A DNA stretch of 64,000 nt from Calliphora vicina (taxonomy: Eukaryota > Arthropoda > Insecta > Diptera > Calliphoridae): positions 21,021,701 to 21,085,700 of the forward strand of contig NC_088783.1 in NCBI RefSeq assembly GCF_958450345.1, read 5' to 3'. Below, one piece after another: positions 1 through 11,079 of the stretch. The notes beneath the pieces were generated by a model. That model made no database searches and was not told where the DNA came from. It saw nothing but the letters and a program-made list of their open reading frames with translations. The translations under genes and the position numbers were made by a program. Every line of letters begins with the position of its first letter. Position 1 is the first letter of the stretch.

Positions 1-1540
1 GAAACAGTTTCCATAAATCTATCAATATTCATTAGGTGTGACATTAATGTCTAAACTCTTGGCATCGTAAATAGATGCAATTTTTGTTAATGACAGCTAA
101 AACGAGAGTCAGTTTATCAAAATCAGCAACAACTCTTGCACACATGCCAACACATACCGATAAACTCACACACAAAGATTAAACACGCCCTTGACAACTA
201 AAACAGACATGTACAGATGTTGTGTGTTGTGCATTTGAGCCGAAAAAAAATCATTAGCATATTTACAGGATAAACATGCACGAAACTTGTTAGTTTAGAT
301 AAATTAGGTTGAGCATGTTTAACTTCTTTTAAAACGTTTAAATTTGAATAAATTGTAGCCATTTTCTTAGTTATTTTTCAAACTTCCTGTTGATTTGTTT
401 TATTTTGTTTCTTGGAAAATTTCTCTTAACTCACTTAAATATGATTTAATTAAAAGACTAAATAAAATTGACTAAAGCATTTATGTATGATGTTTTAAGT
501 TACTCTGCAAATTCATAAACTGGGTTTATTAACTTTTAAGTTTTTAATTAATATACTTTTTCATATTGTAGTAATCTTTTTTGCTCATCTTGAATTCTTT
601 TTCGTTGTGTAATAAATTTTATTACCTCATTTGTTAGATGATTGTGATGTTTAAAGTGTATTTCACAGGAAACCAAATGCGTAAGCAAGAAATGAAGAAA
701 AATATTAAAAAAATGTCTGCATAATATAAAAATTAATAAAAATTCTTATAATTTGCAGAAACATGCAGCTTTTAAAAATTAATCAAGCATTCCGTTTAAT
801 GCAGTGTGACTGTAATAGATTTTTTTTAATTACAAAACATTTTTTTTAATAAACATATAAATTATTTTTTTTATAATATCAAACAAGGCATAAGACTATT
901 TACTTATACATTTTAAAAGTTTTTATTAAATATATATTGTATTTATTAATATTCGATTTTTTTGTTTCTTTTTACAGGTGAGTGTTTAAATTACCATATA
1001 AATATTTTAAACATGTAAGTTTTTTATTAAAAAATAAAAAAATAAAAAAATTGAGTATATATATAACTTATCCAAATTATAGAATTATAAATCTAGAGAC
1101 CATTTGTTAATTTTATTTACAAATATATATTTTTAACACTTAATTAATTAATACTGTTAAATGCATATTTAAAAACAATTTTTAAGAAATGTTTATATTT
1201 TTAACTTTTTAAAGAATTTGGGTTAGAAAATATTTCAAAATTCTCATGAGCCATGTCAGCGTTTGTGTGATAAATATTGAACAAGTATACACAAGAATAA
1301 TCTCAAATACAGTTTAGCCTCGATTATTTGGAAAAATATAGTTAATATAGTTTCATAAAGGCTGTACCAAAGTTTACTTAAGATTTTAATTAAATAGAAA
1401 ATAGATTTTTTCTTTACATTGTTTTTTTTGTTATTGAATCATAAAGTACTTGGGATAAGGTTATGTATTTAATAGAACGTCGGCCAAACAGCCTCCATGG
1501 CTTATCCACTTTTTTGTTGAAATTTTTCAAGACCATATAA
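1..1540. other. AT-rich intron-like sequence, no gene seen
   Basis: No open reading frame or recognised element. Very AT-rich with long T and A runs. It holds the ratchet-type splice motif described separately at 941-1020. Copy 2 equivalent is 26417-27966. Confidence 0.6.
941..1020 (+). promoter_or_regulatory. Candidate recursive-splice (ratchet) site with possible 37-nt RS-exon
   Basis: A T-rich tract of about 20 bases from 955 ends in TTTTTACAG and is followed directly by GTGAGTG, so a strong 3' splice site abuts a 5' splice site (junction 977/978). A TTATTAAT branch-point-like motif lies about 25-30 bases upstream. A second donor, GTAAGT, lies at 1015-1020, which would define a 37-nt exon (978-1014). 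This juxtaposition is the known ratchet-point pattern of very long insect introns. Copy 2 preserves it at 27393/27394. No host exon is visible, so the parent gene is unknown. Confidence 0.5.
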
Positions 1541-2755
1541 AATGTTTCTTTTAGTATAAATCTTCGTTTTTAGGATAAAACAAAGTATAAAACAGTTGTT
1601 TTAGTATAAAACAGTTGTTTTAGTATAAAACAGTCATTTTAGTATAAAATAGTTGTTTTAGTATAAAACCTCGTTTTAGTATAAAAAAAAAAGTTTTATA
1701 CTAAAATCTTTGTTTTACTATAAAACAAGGATTTTAGTATAAAACGTCGTTTCTAATATCAAATCTCGTTTTAAATATGAAACCTCGTTTTAGTATAAAA
1801 CATAGTTTTTAATATAAAACAAAGTTTTTAGTATAAAACCTCGTTTTTAGTATAAAACCTCATTTTTAGCATAAAACGTTGCTTTAAGTATAAACAGTTG
1901 CTTTAGTATAAAACGTTGTTTTTAGTATAAAACGCAATTTTTATTATAAAACGTCGTTTTTAGTATAAAACGTCGTTTTTAGTATAAAACGTCGTTTTTA
2001 GTATAAAACGTCGTTTTTAGTATAAAACGTCGTTTTTAGTATAAAACGTCGTTTTTAGTATAAAACGTCGTTTTTAGTATAAAACGTCGTTTTTAGTATA
2101 AAACGTCGTTTTTAGTATAAAACGTCGTTTTTAGTATAAAACGTCGTTTTTAGTATAAAACGTCGTTTTTAGTATAAGACGTCGTTTTTAGTATAAAACG
2201 TCGTTTTTAGTATAAAACGTCGTTTTTAGTATAAAACGTCGTTTTTAGTATAAGACGTCGTTTTTAGTATAAAACGTCGTTTTTAGTATAAAACGTCGTT
2301 TTTAGTATAAAACGTCGTTTTTAGTATAAAACGTCGTTTTTAGTATAAAACGTCGTTTTTAGTATAAAACGTTGTTTTTAGTATAAAACGTTGATTTTAG
2401 TATAAAACGTTGTTTTTAGTATAAAACGTTGTTTTTAGTATAAAACGTTGTTTTTAGTATAAAACGTTGATTTTAGTATAAAACGTTGTTTTTAGTATAA
2501 AACGTTGTTTTTAGTATAAAACGTTGTTTTTAGTATAAAAAGTAGATTTTTGTATAAAAAGTAGTTTTTAGTATAAACTTCAATTTTTAGTATAAAATGA
2601 AGTTTATAGTATAAAACGAAGTTTATAGTATAAAACAGAGTTTTTAGTATAACAATAAGTTTTTAGTATAAAAAAGTCATTTTAGTATAAAACGTCATTT
2701 TAGTATAAAAAGTAATTTTAGTATAAAACGTCATTTTAGTATAATACGTCGTTTT
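1541..2755. repeat. 19-bp minisatellite, GTCGTTTTTAGTATAAAAC unit, copy 1
   Basis: About 64 units of a 19-bp motif with GTTTT and AAAAC at its ends. The outer units are degenerate (for example AGTTGTTTTAGTATAAAAC). The core, about 1960-2540, is near-perfect. Its right part has switched from GTCG to GTTG. The array continues after the MITE at 2758-3138. Confidence 0.95.
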
Positions 2756-2757
2756 TA

Positions 2758-3138
2758 GAGTATCCAAAACCGAAAACCGGTCAACCGTCTTTGTAAGCTC
2801 CACCGGTTTCGGTTTTTTTAACTTTTCGGTTTTTTGACAAACCGGTTTTTGTAAGACGGTTAACCGGTTTTAATGATATATATTTTCTAAAGCTCATTCA
2901 AACATATTTATGAAAAAAAAAATATAAAATAATTGCATAAAGAATTCAAAAATGCTAAATTTCCATTAAATAAAAATGTAATATAAACCGGTTAACCGGT
3001 TTTTTTGAAGACAAAACCCGAAACCGCTTAACCGGATTTTTTAAAAGACAATAATCGAAACCGATTTTTTCAAAAACAGACTTTTTCGGTTAAACCGGAA
3101 ACCGGTTTTTTAAATTTGCCGTTTTTTTTTGGACATTC
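2758..3138. mobile_element. TA-flanked MITE rich in CCGGTTAACCGG (copy 1)
   Basis: This 381-bp insertion splits the minisatellite and is flanked by TA (2756-2757 and 3139-3140). Its ends are inverted: GAGTATCCAAAA on the left and, read from the right, GAATGTCCAAAA. The body has many AACCGG / CCGGTT words on both strands around an AT core. TA target duplication and short inverted ends suggest a non-autonomous Tc1/mariner-type element. No coding capacity. Confidence 0.75.
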
Positions 3139-3140
3139 TA

Positions 3141-3285
3141 GTCGTTTTAGTATAAAACTTTGTTTTTAGTATAAAACGTCGTTGTTAGTATAAAACGTCG
3201 TTGTTGGTATAAAACGTTTTTTTTAGTATAAAACGATTTTTTTAGTATAACACAAAGTTTTTAGTATAAAACGTAATTTTCAGTA
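3141..3285. repeat. Continuation of 19-bp minisatellite after MITE (copy 1)
   Basis: Seven or so degenerate TTTTTAGTATAAAAC units, the part of the array to the right of the inserted MITE. Confidence 0.85.
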
Positions 3286-4054
3286 AAAAAAAATTCTATT
3301 TTTAATTTAATTTAAATGTTTTCAGTAAATTTTTTTTAATTAAATTATTTTCTTTTTACTCATAACAGTAGATAATAGTAATAATACTTCCCTTTTTTGT
3401 AATCATTTTAATTATATTTAAAAACATTTAATATGATTAAAAAAGATATTCGCATCTAATTAATATTACACAACAAGCTCTGAGTTAAAGCCCCTTTTAA
3501 CGTGAATCCATACAAATATTAATGTTTATAATGAAAATAATGTTGAAAACAAATTGACTTTTAGCAAAAAAAAAAAACCAAAAAATTATAAACCCAAACT
3601 CCCACACACAAACACCCAACCATTAACCGCAAAATAGGCGAGAACTGTGGCAAAACAGCGAGAGAGACAAAGTGAAAAAGAACAGGAAACACACATAATG
3701 AGTATTATACTTCTAAAAGTATAAATTAATCCTTTTGGCTAAAAATATCTACATAAAACACACAAAAATTAAGTAGAGAATTCATTTAAGGCGTTTGAAT
3801 ATATACAACTGGGAAAAAGAAAGACAAGTAAACGAGATAAACTACACACAGTCAGCCTTTTTTCCAAAACCAGAAAAACCCCTTAAAACTTTATAAGCAC
3901 AAAAACTTACACACATATTTATTTACTAAAATCGTGTAAAGAACCCAGCGAAGATTTTGTTTGAAGTTCTAAATGAAATTGATTTAAAATCAAAAATTTT
4001 CATAAACAAAATTGTGGATTTTCCTCAAATATATGCTAAGAAAAATTTAAATAA
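3286..4054. other. AT-rich intron-like sequence
   Basis: No gene seen. Contains a CA-rich patch around 3600-3625 and is well conserved in copy 2 (30915-31688). A short open frame starting at 3957 runs into the hAT element and is judged spurious. Confidence 0.55.
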
Positions 4055-5174
4055 CACTCTGATACAAAATGACACTTTTTGTAAGAACTTGAAAAGCCAC
4101 CTAATGGAGGTAGGCCTAGATGAGGACATACTAAAACCGTTTTCAAAGATTTTGAAACACCCTCAAAATTTTGAGTTATTTTGAAAAAACGATTTTAGGG
4201 TAGGTCATAGTACTTTAGTACCTCTAACTCATATATTTTTAGACCAAATCAAAAATTTTAAACAATTATAGTTAGGCAAAGAATTAAGTTTTCATAAAAT
4301 GTATGCATAACATCTATATTCCAAGAAATTGTGTAAGTTTTTATAAATAGTTTCGCTTGTTTTTTTATTTTTTTCGTAATTTTTAAAATTTAAATATATT
4401 TATTTAAATTTTTTTCTATGAAACCATATTCTTTTTTGCACAGTATTTTAAAGACAATTTTATGTAGACAAAAACAAGACTTTATTTGTTAAAATCGGTT
4501 TATGCTTGCAAAAGTTATTAAACTTTTTCGAAAAAAGTTTCACAAAATTTACCTTGTAAATTATAAATTTTGTACAAACATTTTTTTTTATAGTTTTTTG
4601 TTTTTTTGGAGAAGAAAATACTAAAAAAGGTGTTAATGAAAAGTTGAATAACTTTTATAATTTTCATCCGATTTGAATAATTAAAACGGTGATTTGTTAA
4701 GAGCAAAATTTCCTTTATACATTGGTTTAAATTTTTATAGCTCCCATATCAAAATAAGCAATGAAAAGCGACTAAAATCAAAAAAGTTGATAAATTTTAC
4801 TTTTCTTTTAGATATACTTAACAAAAACAATACTTATAACCAGGGAAACCAAAATATGCAAATGCATGTTTTTTCTGGTGAGTCTAATGAGCACATGGAT
4901 GAGATATTTACACGTTTCAGAACTATTTAAGAATTTTGGCATCGATTTGTTAGTGCATATTTTTGCATATTTTACCCTTAAATACATATTTTTGCATATA
5001 TTTGTTTTAAGAGCATATTTATTTCATATTTTGCGTTTTTAGAGCATATTTTACTGTTTAATAGCATAGTTTGAGTTTATCAAAAACAAATTTTGTCTTA
5101 CTTATTTTTCGCTGTTGTGTTACAGGTTTTTACTTCCTTTGTTTAAAATTCAAAATTGAAAAATAGATGGCTTT

Positions 5175-5445
5175 TCACCAAAAAAAAATTAAAAAACAAA
5201 AATTTAAAAAACAGAAATTTTTTTTTTAAATTTAAAATAACAATTCGAAAAAAATTTTTATCCAAAAAATGAAAAACTGAAAAAAAAAAGTTCACCTAAA
5301 AAAAAAAATTTTTTTTTCCAAAAAATTAAAAAACTGAAAAAAAATTTTGTTCACCTAAAAATATTTAAATTTTTTATTTTGAAGTATAATTAGGTGAAGG
5401 GTATATAAGATTCGGCACAGCCGAATATAGCTCTCTTACTTGTTT
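5175..5445 (+). mobile_element. Helentron/DINE-1-like insert with terminal hairpin (copy 1)
   Basis: Absent from the related hAT copy at 8950-9840, which gives the boundaries. It starts TCACC in a T run and ends CTTACTTGTTT. An A/T-rich low-complexity core is followed by GGTGAAGGGTATA and a perfect hairpin ATTCGGC-ACA-GCCGAAT at 5410-5426, about 20 bases before the 3' end. Insertion between T residues, no target duplication and a subterminal hairpin fit non-autonomous Helentrons. Class is inferred. Confidence 0.5.
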
Positions 5446-5486
5446 TAATATAAAATAAGCACTATTTTAATAATAGCTCCATCTAA

Positions 5487-5690
5487 ATATCAAATTTTAG
5501 TTCTAATTCAAACTTAACTGTTCTAAGTGTTAAAGAAATATTGTGTTTTAAATTTGCTCCTGTAACATCAGTTGATGTCGAAAGAACATTTGCTATGTAT
5601 AAAAATGTTTTCAGATCCAATAGACAACGATTTTTATTTGAAATTTTAAGTAAATTTTTTTTGGTTAAAAATTATGTTTGTTTTTTTAAG
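5487..5690 (+). pseudogene. hAT transposase C-terminal dimerisation fragment (copy 1)
   Basis: An uninterrupted frame reads ...FAPVTSVDVERTFAMYKN... then RSNRQRFLFEILSKF. The pattern P-(L/I/V)-T-S-x-D-V-E-R-x-F-S followed by N-R and F-E-N-L is the C-terminal dimerisation region of hAT transposases, closest in style to the lineage that gave CGG-binding-protein-like genes. The domain runs from about codon 20 to the end. Everything upstream, including the DDE core, is missing, and the preceding in-frame stop is at 5484. It lies inside the CAGGGAAACC hAT, on the same strand as in copy 2 (33092-33285). Non-functional relic. Family certain, subfamily tentative. Confidence 0.8.
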
Positions 5691-6016
5691 AGCATATTTT
5701 TTAAATTTTAAGAGCATAATTTAAAGTTTTTACTGCATATTTAAAGCTCCTAAAACACTTTTTTAGAGCATATTTCCGGTTTCCCCGCTTGTAACTAACC
5801 AGTGTATCAAAAAATGCACGTCATTTTAAAGCGCAATCAGTTCTCTTTCCAACCCCGTTTAAAAATTTAAAGTCGTACGAAGACTGACTGAGTTATAGAT
5901 CGATAAGTTGACGAATATCACTGAAAACGGTTTTTTTCAGAATAACTTCTGAATTTGAGGGTATTTCTGAAATTTTTTGACACAATTTCTAATGTACTCA
6001 GCAAGCCCTATAACCC

Positions 6017-8158
6017 TATAGCCATCTGCAAGTGTCGAAGTTACTAATTCTTTGAATTATTACAAATAAAAATAATATTTATGCTTAGTGGTTAGTTGGT
6101 TATATTATTCAAATTAAATCTCTGCAAAATCTCTACATTGGGAAATTGTGCCTTAAAGGTTTGAAACAACAAAATCTCTCTTTAATTTCCCATTAAATCC
6201 TGTTTGTTTAACACAACATGTGTCAGTGTGTTTTGTTGTTTTTGCATGTGTATGAATTTGACCTCCAAAAAGTATGCTTTGAATAATTCATTCATTATAG
6301 ACATTACATTAAAAATGCATAACTTGTGTTCAGCAAAGTTTTCTGCTTGAAATGGGTACGTTACTTTGCTGTTTTTTTCATTTTTTCGGCTGTCAGTCAG
6401 GCCTTTTATTTTATAATGCTTGACAGGAATTAAGTAAATCTGCTGTTATTTGGAGTTCTAAATTGTTTGATTTATTGTTGTGAAGGGTTTGTTGATGGTT
6501 GCATGAAAATGTAATCTTTACGTTGTTTTTTGCTCCATTACCTGTCAGAATATTAAAAGGGCTGTTAAATTTAAATTGTTAGAAATTTTGAGAAGCCATG
6601 AAAGCTAAATTAAACCTTAAAACAGTTTATTCAATTTCATTTTCTGTAGCTGAGTCAAAGGGAGCATATCAACAAAAATAAATAATTTGTAAGTTTTTGT
6701 TTTTGCCAGACATTTAAAGACATCTTACATAATGACAATTTATATAGAATTTTGAGTATACAATAAACAAAACCTACATATTTTCTTTAACAAATTTTAT
6801 GCATACAATTTCAAATATTTATTTAGCAGTGTGCTGCTAAAGAACAACACGTCATAAGATAAATGCGGACAGAGCAAACGGAAGTTCAACTGAAAGTGTC
6901 ACGTAGTTAAAACATTATCACGGACGCACAAACACGCACACATCCTCACACACAAAGACCCAATCAAATACATAGACAATGTTTGTTTTGTTATTGACGT
7001 TTGTTTTAAAGTGTGGCAAGTAGCATTCGTAATGATGTCAATGTAATACAAGCGACAGCATCACTATCACACTGTCACACAAGGAGCAACAGCAAATGAT
7101 ATATTAAAGTTGATGCTACCATTTATGACTAAAGGTGGTATTTTAGTGTGTGTGTGTGACTCAATGTCAATAGTAAATGTTTTCGTTTAATCAAAAAATA
7201 TACAGCACCACAGTTGTCATAAGAGAAATCTAGGTGTGTGCAGAGCAAAAGGCAAGCATATGTCACTTATGTTTTGCTGCATGTATGTTTCTGTGGTTAA
7301 TTGTGAACCAATTAATAATTTTGTGCATTCACAAGACATCGGCCAAGTTGTAGAAACCACTCAACCATACAAGTAACAAAATCAAACCAATAAATCATTA
7401 GACTACTGAAACATACACAGAAACACACAAAACTTGATCCACAACATCCTTCCTTTTCCACTTTACTGCCGGCCTCAACGTCGATGATGATGATGATGAC
7501 AATAACATTGTAATTATGTTTGTTTTTCTTTTGGATTTTGTTTGTCTATGTTGTCTTGTCTACTTTAAAAGTTATACAAATTAATCAATGTTTTTTAAGT
7601 ACAAAATGACTTAAGGTAGAATTTAGAACAAGTTTTTATTCCAGCACCAAACGAAAAATATTTCTTAGAAAATTACAGTCTGGTTTTTTTTAAAGCTATT
7701 TTTCATTCCATATTATTTGAATTAATTCTTAGAAAGTGTATTTTTTACCTAAATTATTTCATTAGAATGATATAAAAATCTGCTCTTTAAAAATTATTTA
7801 TTTTCTTTTTTGCTGGGATATGAATGTAAATGTTTTGAAAATTTTAAAGAGAAAACAAAGAAAAATGGAAATTTGTTGGAGTTTTACAAGTACATAGACA
7901 ACTTTTACACAGAATAACGAAATATTTACGAAAGAAATGTAATCTATTTTGAAATAAACGTTTTTTACTGATTGCATTAAAGTTTATTTTATTTTGGGGC
8001 GTATGATGAATGTAAATATAATAGAAATTAGTAGTAATCATACGTTTGTAGATATTTTGAAGTGAAATTTAGAAATAAATTGTAGGAAAAGCAGCTTGTA
8101 TTGGCTGTATGACTGAAAAATTCGATATTTTTCACAATTTTAGCTTTTGAAACAGCTA
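6017..8158. other. Intron-like sequence, well conserved between copies
   Basis: No gene seen. Contains CA/TG-rich patches (6935-6950, 7147-7160) and a GAT trinucleotide run near 7482-7500. The block 6800-7560 is among the best-preserved unique parts between the copies. The last 30 bases, about 8130-8156, resemble the 3' flank of the mariner relic at 58470-58500, so a mariner end probably starts here. Confidence 0.5.
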
Positions 8159-8949
8159 AGGACTGAGATCAATAAATCTTAAAATACACATGTTTTTTAT
8201 TATTACACTCTGCTATAAAATGACAGTTTTTGTCAGAGCTTGAAAAGCCACCTAATGGAGGTTATAGGCCTAGGTGAGGAAATACTAAAATCGTTTTCAA
8301 AGATTTTGAAACACCCTCAACATTTTGAGTTATTTTGAAAAAACAGTTTTAGGGTAGGTCGTAGTACTTTAGTACCTCTAACCCACACATTTTTAGACCG
8401 ATTTCAAAATTTTAAACAATTATAGTTAGGTAAGGAATTAAGCTATCATAAAATGTATGCATAACATCTATAATCCTATATAATCATAAAATTGTGTAAG
8501 TTTTTATAAATAGTTTCGCTTTCTTTTTTATTTTTTTTCCAATTTTTTCAAATTTAACAATAGTTATTTTAAGTTTTGTCTAAGAAACCCTATTTTCTTG
8601 CACAGTATTTTAAAGACAAACGAGATATTAGTTGTTAAAATCGGTTTATAGTTGCAAATGTTAATAAACTTTTACGAAAAAGTTCCACAAAATTTACCTT
8701 GTAAATTAAAAATTATACTTTTTTATTCATATGGACTGGGGGAGAAAATACTAAAAAAGGTGTTAATGAAAAGCTGAATAAGTTTTATAATTTGCATCCG
8801 ATTTGAATAATTAAACCGGTGATTTGTTAAGAACAAAATTTTTATAAGCTTCCATATCAAAATAAGCAATGAAAAGCGACTGAATTCAAAAAAGGTTGAT
8901 AAATTTTGTTTTTCTTTTAGATCTTCTTAACAAAAACAATACTTATAAG

Positions 8950-9840
8950 CAGGTAAACCGGAAATATGCTCAAAAAAATGCATTTTAAGCGCTTTAAATA
9001 TGCAGTAAAAACTTTAAAATATGCTCTTAAAATTTAAAAATTATGCTCTTATAAAAAGCAAACTTTTACATAATTTTTAACCAAAAAATATACTTTTATT
9101 TAAAAAAATCAATACAATTAATAGTAAAGTAAACTAACATAAAATAAACAAAAATAACATGAACTAAAACAAGTATAACAAAAAATAAATACAACATAAA
9201 AACTATAGGAAGGTATTTATAGGAGGTATTTTTTGATGATGATATTTTATATAAATATAAAGTCACTTCTTCAATTAAGGTTATTATTGCAATAAATTAC
9301 AAAATGTTGACTTAAATTTTCAAATAAAAATCGTTGTCTATTGGATCTGAAAACATTTTTATACATAGAAAATGTTCTTTCGACATCAACTGATGTTACA
9401 GGAGCAAATTTAAAAGACAATATTTCTTTAACACTTAGAACAGTTAAGTTTGAATTACAACTAAAATTTTATATTTAGATGGCGCTATTATTAAAATAGT
9501 GCTTATTTTATATTAAAAAAAAGCCATCTATTTTTCAATTTTGAATTTTAAACAAAGGAAGTAAAAACCTGCAAAAATAAGTAAGACAAAATTTGTTTTT
9601 GATAAAGTCAAAATATGTTATTAAACAGTAAAATATGCTCTAAAAACGCAAAAATATGACATAAATATGCTCTTAAAACATATATGCAAAAATATGCATT
9701 TAAGGGTAAAATATGCAAAAATATGCACTAACAAATCGATGCCTAAATTCTTAAATAGTTCTGAAACGTGTAAATATCTTATCCATGTGCTCATTAGACT
9801 CACCAGAAAAAACATGCATTTGCATATTTTGGTTTCCCTG
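8950..9840 (-). mobile_element. Nested hAT relic, reverse orientation (copy 1)
   Basis: Starts CAGGTAAACC and ends GGTTTCCCTG, flanked by CTTATAAG (8942-8949) and CTTATAAC (9841-9848). It is the reverse complement of 4841-5787 without the Helentron-like insert, placed at the same position of the same host element. Contains GCATATTT-rich ends and a - strand transposase C-terminal fragment. Confidence 0.8.
9312..9470 (-). pseudogene. hAT transposase C-terminal fragment, reverse copy
   Basis: On the - strand it reads the same dimerisation motif as 5487-5690: APVTSVDVERTFSMYKN, then SNRQRFLFEN. Here the canonical serine is kept (ERTFS). The catalytic core is absent, so it is a fragment. It matches the + strand version in the sister hAT except for a few substitutions, which shows that the inner element, not just its ends, was inverted. 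Confidence 0.75.
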
Positions 9841-10164
9841 CTTATAACTAACAAATGTATCAACAAATGCACGTAATTTTAAAATGTAATCAGTTTTCTT
9901 TCCAACACCGGTTAAAAATTTAAACTCGGACAGAGACTGAATGAGTTACAGATCGATAAGTTCACCGACATCACTGAAAACGGTTTTTTCAGAACAACTT
10001 CTGAATTTGAAGGTGTTTCGGAAATTTTTTGACACAAATTCTAATATACTCAGCAAGCCCTATAACCTACGCTACGTCGTTTTAAAAGTTTTTTTTCCAT
10101 CGTAGCACCGTGTTATTATTAAAATTCTCATAAAATATTATTTTTATAGTTCTAATTAATAGTG

Positions 10165-10910
10165 ATGAATTTATGAACCTTTTCCTGAAACCCTAGTGAC
10201 ACGATGCCAATCAGTCCAAAAATAAGTGGATACATTAAGGAGTCTTATGAATAGAAGCATCCTTTTTTGCAAACATTTCTTGATGTAAATTTCGGTATTT
10301 ATAGAGTTTTTTTATACCAAATGTTTGGTTTCTTTCGCATCAAATGCATATTGCTTGGCATACCAATAAGTTTTTGGAAAAATTTTCTGCTTTTGGGTCC
10401 TAAACTTTTCTACAACATTCCCGCGAGCATCAGCAACATATAAATATTGACCTGGAAGCTGCGAACAATTTTCCATACATATGTACGTCTCGTCATTCAT
10501 TATGCAGCAGGTATATTTTTTGTATAAAATTTCACTTAAATTTCCGTGCTCTGCCTTTTAGCAGAGTTCCTGTCAGGAACTTTTTGAGCCTTGTATGTTT
10601 TTAAACCTGTATTGGCTTTAACTTTTCGTACCAATTAGTCCGAGTACTGAGCTAACCGGACTGCTTTCCTACTGGATCTGTTGGAAACTCTTTTGAAACT
10701 GCTTTATATTTATTGGCTTTAGAAACATCATGTTCCATTCTTTCTACATGAATCAGGTTTTTTTCTATCATCGGATAAGTTCTCCCGATACTGTTTAATA
10801 ACATTGGAATCAGTTTGACGGCAGACCTTTGAATGTTTGGACAACTTTTTTTGGACCAAAATATTTAATAATTTTAGTACCCACTTTTTACCGTCACTCA
10901 TTTTAATCAG
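10165..10910 (-). pseudogene. Tc1/mariner-superfamily transposase relic (copy 1)
   Basis: Read on the - strand from about 10910 (MSDGKKW-like start). The best-preserved part, 10500-10312, reads MNDETYICMENCSQLPGQY then RGNVVEKFRTQK, which resembles the first catalytic aspartate region (DDETY, QLPG, EKFRTQK) of Tc1-like transposases. Stops and frameshifts lie on both sides. The segment that in copy 2 encodes the second aspartate and PPNC motif is largely deleted here (junction near 10197). It lies between the inverted ends of the 8159-11055 element, so it is that element's own transposase, long dead. Family assignment is firm from motifs; the lineage is not. Confidence 0.75.
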
Positions 10911-11079
10911 ATTAACAACAAATGAACATAATTGATATTAATCATAATAACTGACAAGCTTTACAAAGATAACTGATAAACAAAAAAATTAAATAATACT
11001 TGGGTTAAAAGTTTTAATGAAAAACGTGTGTGAAGATTTTTACGATCTCAGTCCTTTTGACATGACATTTGTTACCTAT

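Larger units (their letters stand above)
4841..5787 (+). mobile_element. Nested hAT relic, CAGGGAAACC ends (copy 1, forward)
   Basis: Starts CAGGGAAACC and ends GGTTTCCCCG. It is flanked by 8-bp duplications CTTATAAC (4833-4840) and CTTGTAAC (5788-5795). CAGGG termini and 8-bp duplication are hAT hallmarks. The ends are rich in GCATATTT words. It carries the C-terminal piece of a hAT transposase (5487-5690) and a Helentron-like insert. A version in opposite orientation sits at the same site of the sister element (8950-9840). Confidence 0.8.
4055..6016. mobile_element. hAT-like element, right end deleted (copy 1)
   Basis: Begins CACTCTGATACAAAATGACA. Similarity to the element at 8206-10112 starts exactly here, which fixes the left end. 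The right terminus, ending TAGCACCGTG in copy 2 (33650), was removed in copy 1 by a deletion of about 200 bp at 6016/6017. It contains a second hAT at 4841-5787. No coding sequence of its own is recognised. hAT class is inferred from the 8-9 bp target duplication of its relative at 8206-10112. Confidence 0.7.
8206..10112. mobile_element. hAT-like element, copy 1 only
   Basis: 1907 bp flanked by the direct repeat TTATTATTA (8197-8205 and 10113-10121). Ends are CACTCTGCTA on the left and, read inward from the right, CACGGTGCTA. Copy 2 has the uninterrupted site (TTATTATTACAATTTTC near 35990), so this is a clean insertion with an 8-9 bp duplication. Its outer parts match 4055-4840 and 5796-6016 directly, but the inner hAT lies in the opposite orientation. 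Confidence 0.85.
8159..11055 (-). mobile_element. Tc1-like transposon relic, interrupted (copy 1)
   Basis: The left end AGGACTGAGATC is repeated inverted at the right end (GATCTCAGTCCT), with further matching AATCTT and CAC words inside the ends. Left flank TA (8157-8158). The right flank is TT, but copy 2 keeps TA there. About 990 bp when the hAT insertion 8206-10112 is subtracted. It carries a - strand transposase relic and sits inside a mariner relic. Confidence 0.8.

Noticed and set aside
1541..2755. Possible telomeric or centromeric satellite
   Set aside because: Short array within otherwise ordinary transposon-rich DNA, with gradual degeneration at the edges. Nothing indicates a chromosome end.
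3957..4184. 75-codon open frame, identical in both copies (31591-31818)
   Set aside because: It starts without ATG, straddles the left end of a hAT-like element at 4055, and has no recognisable domain. Identity between copies is explained by the duplication.
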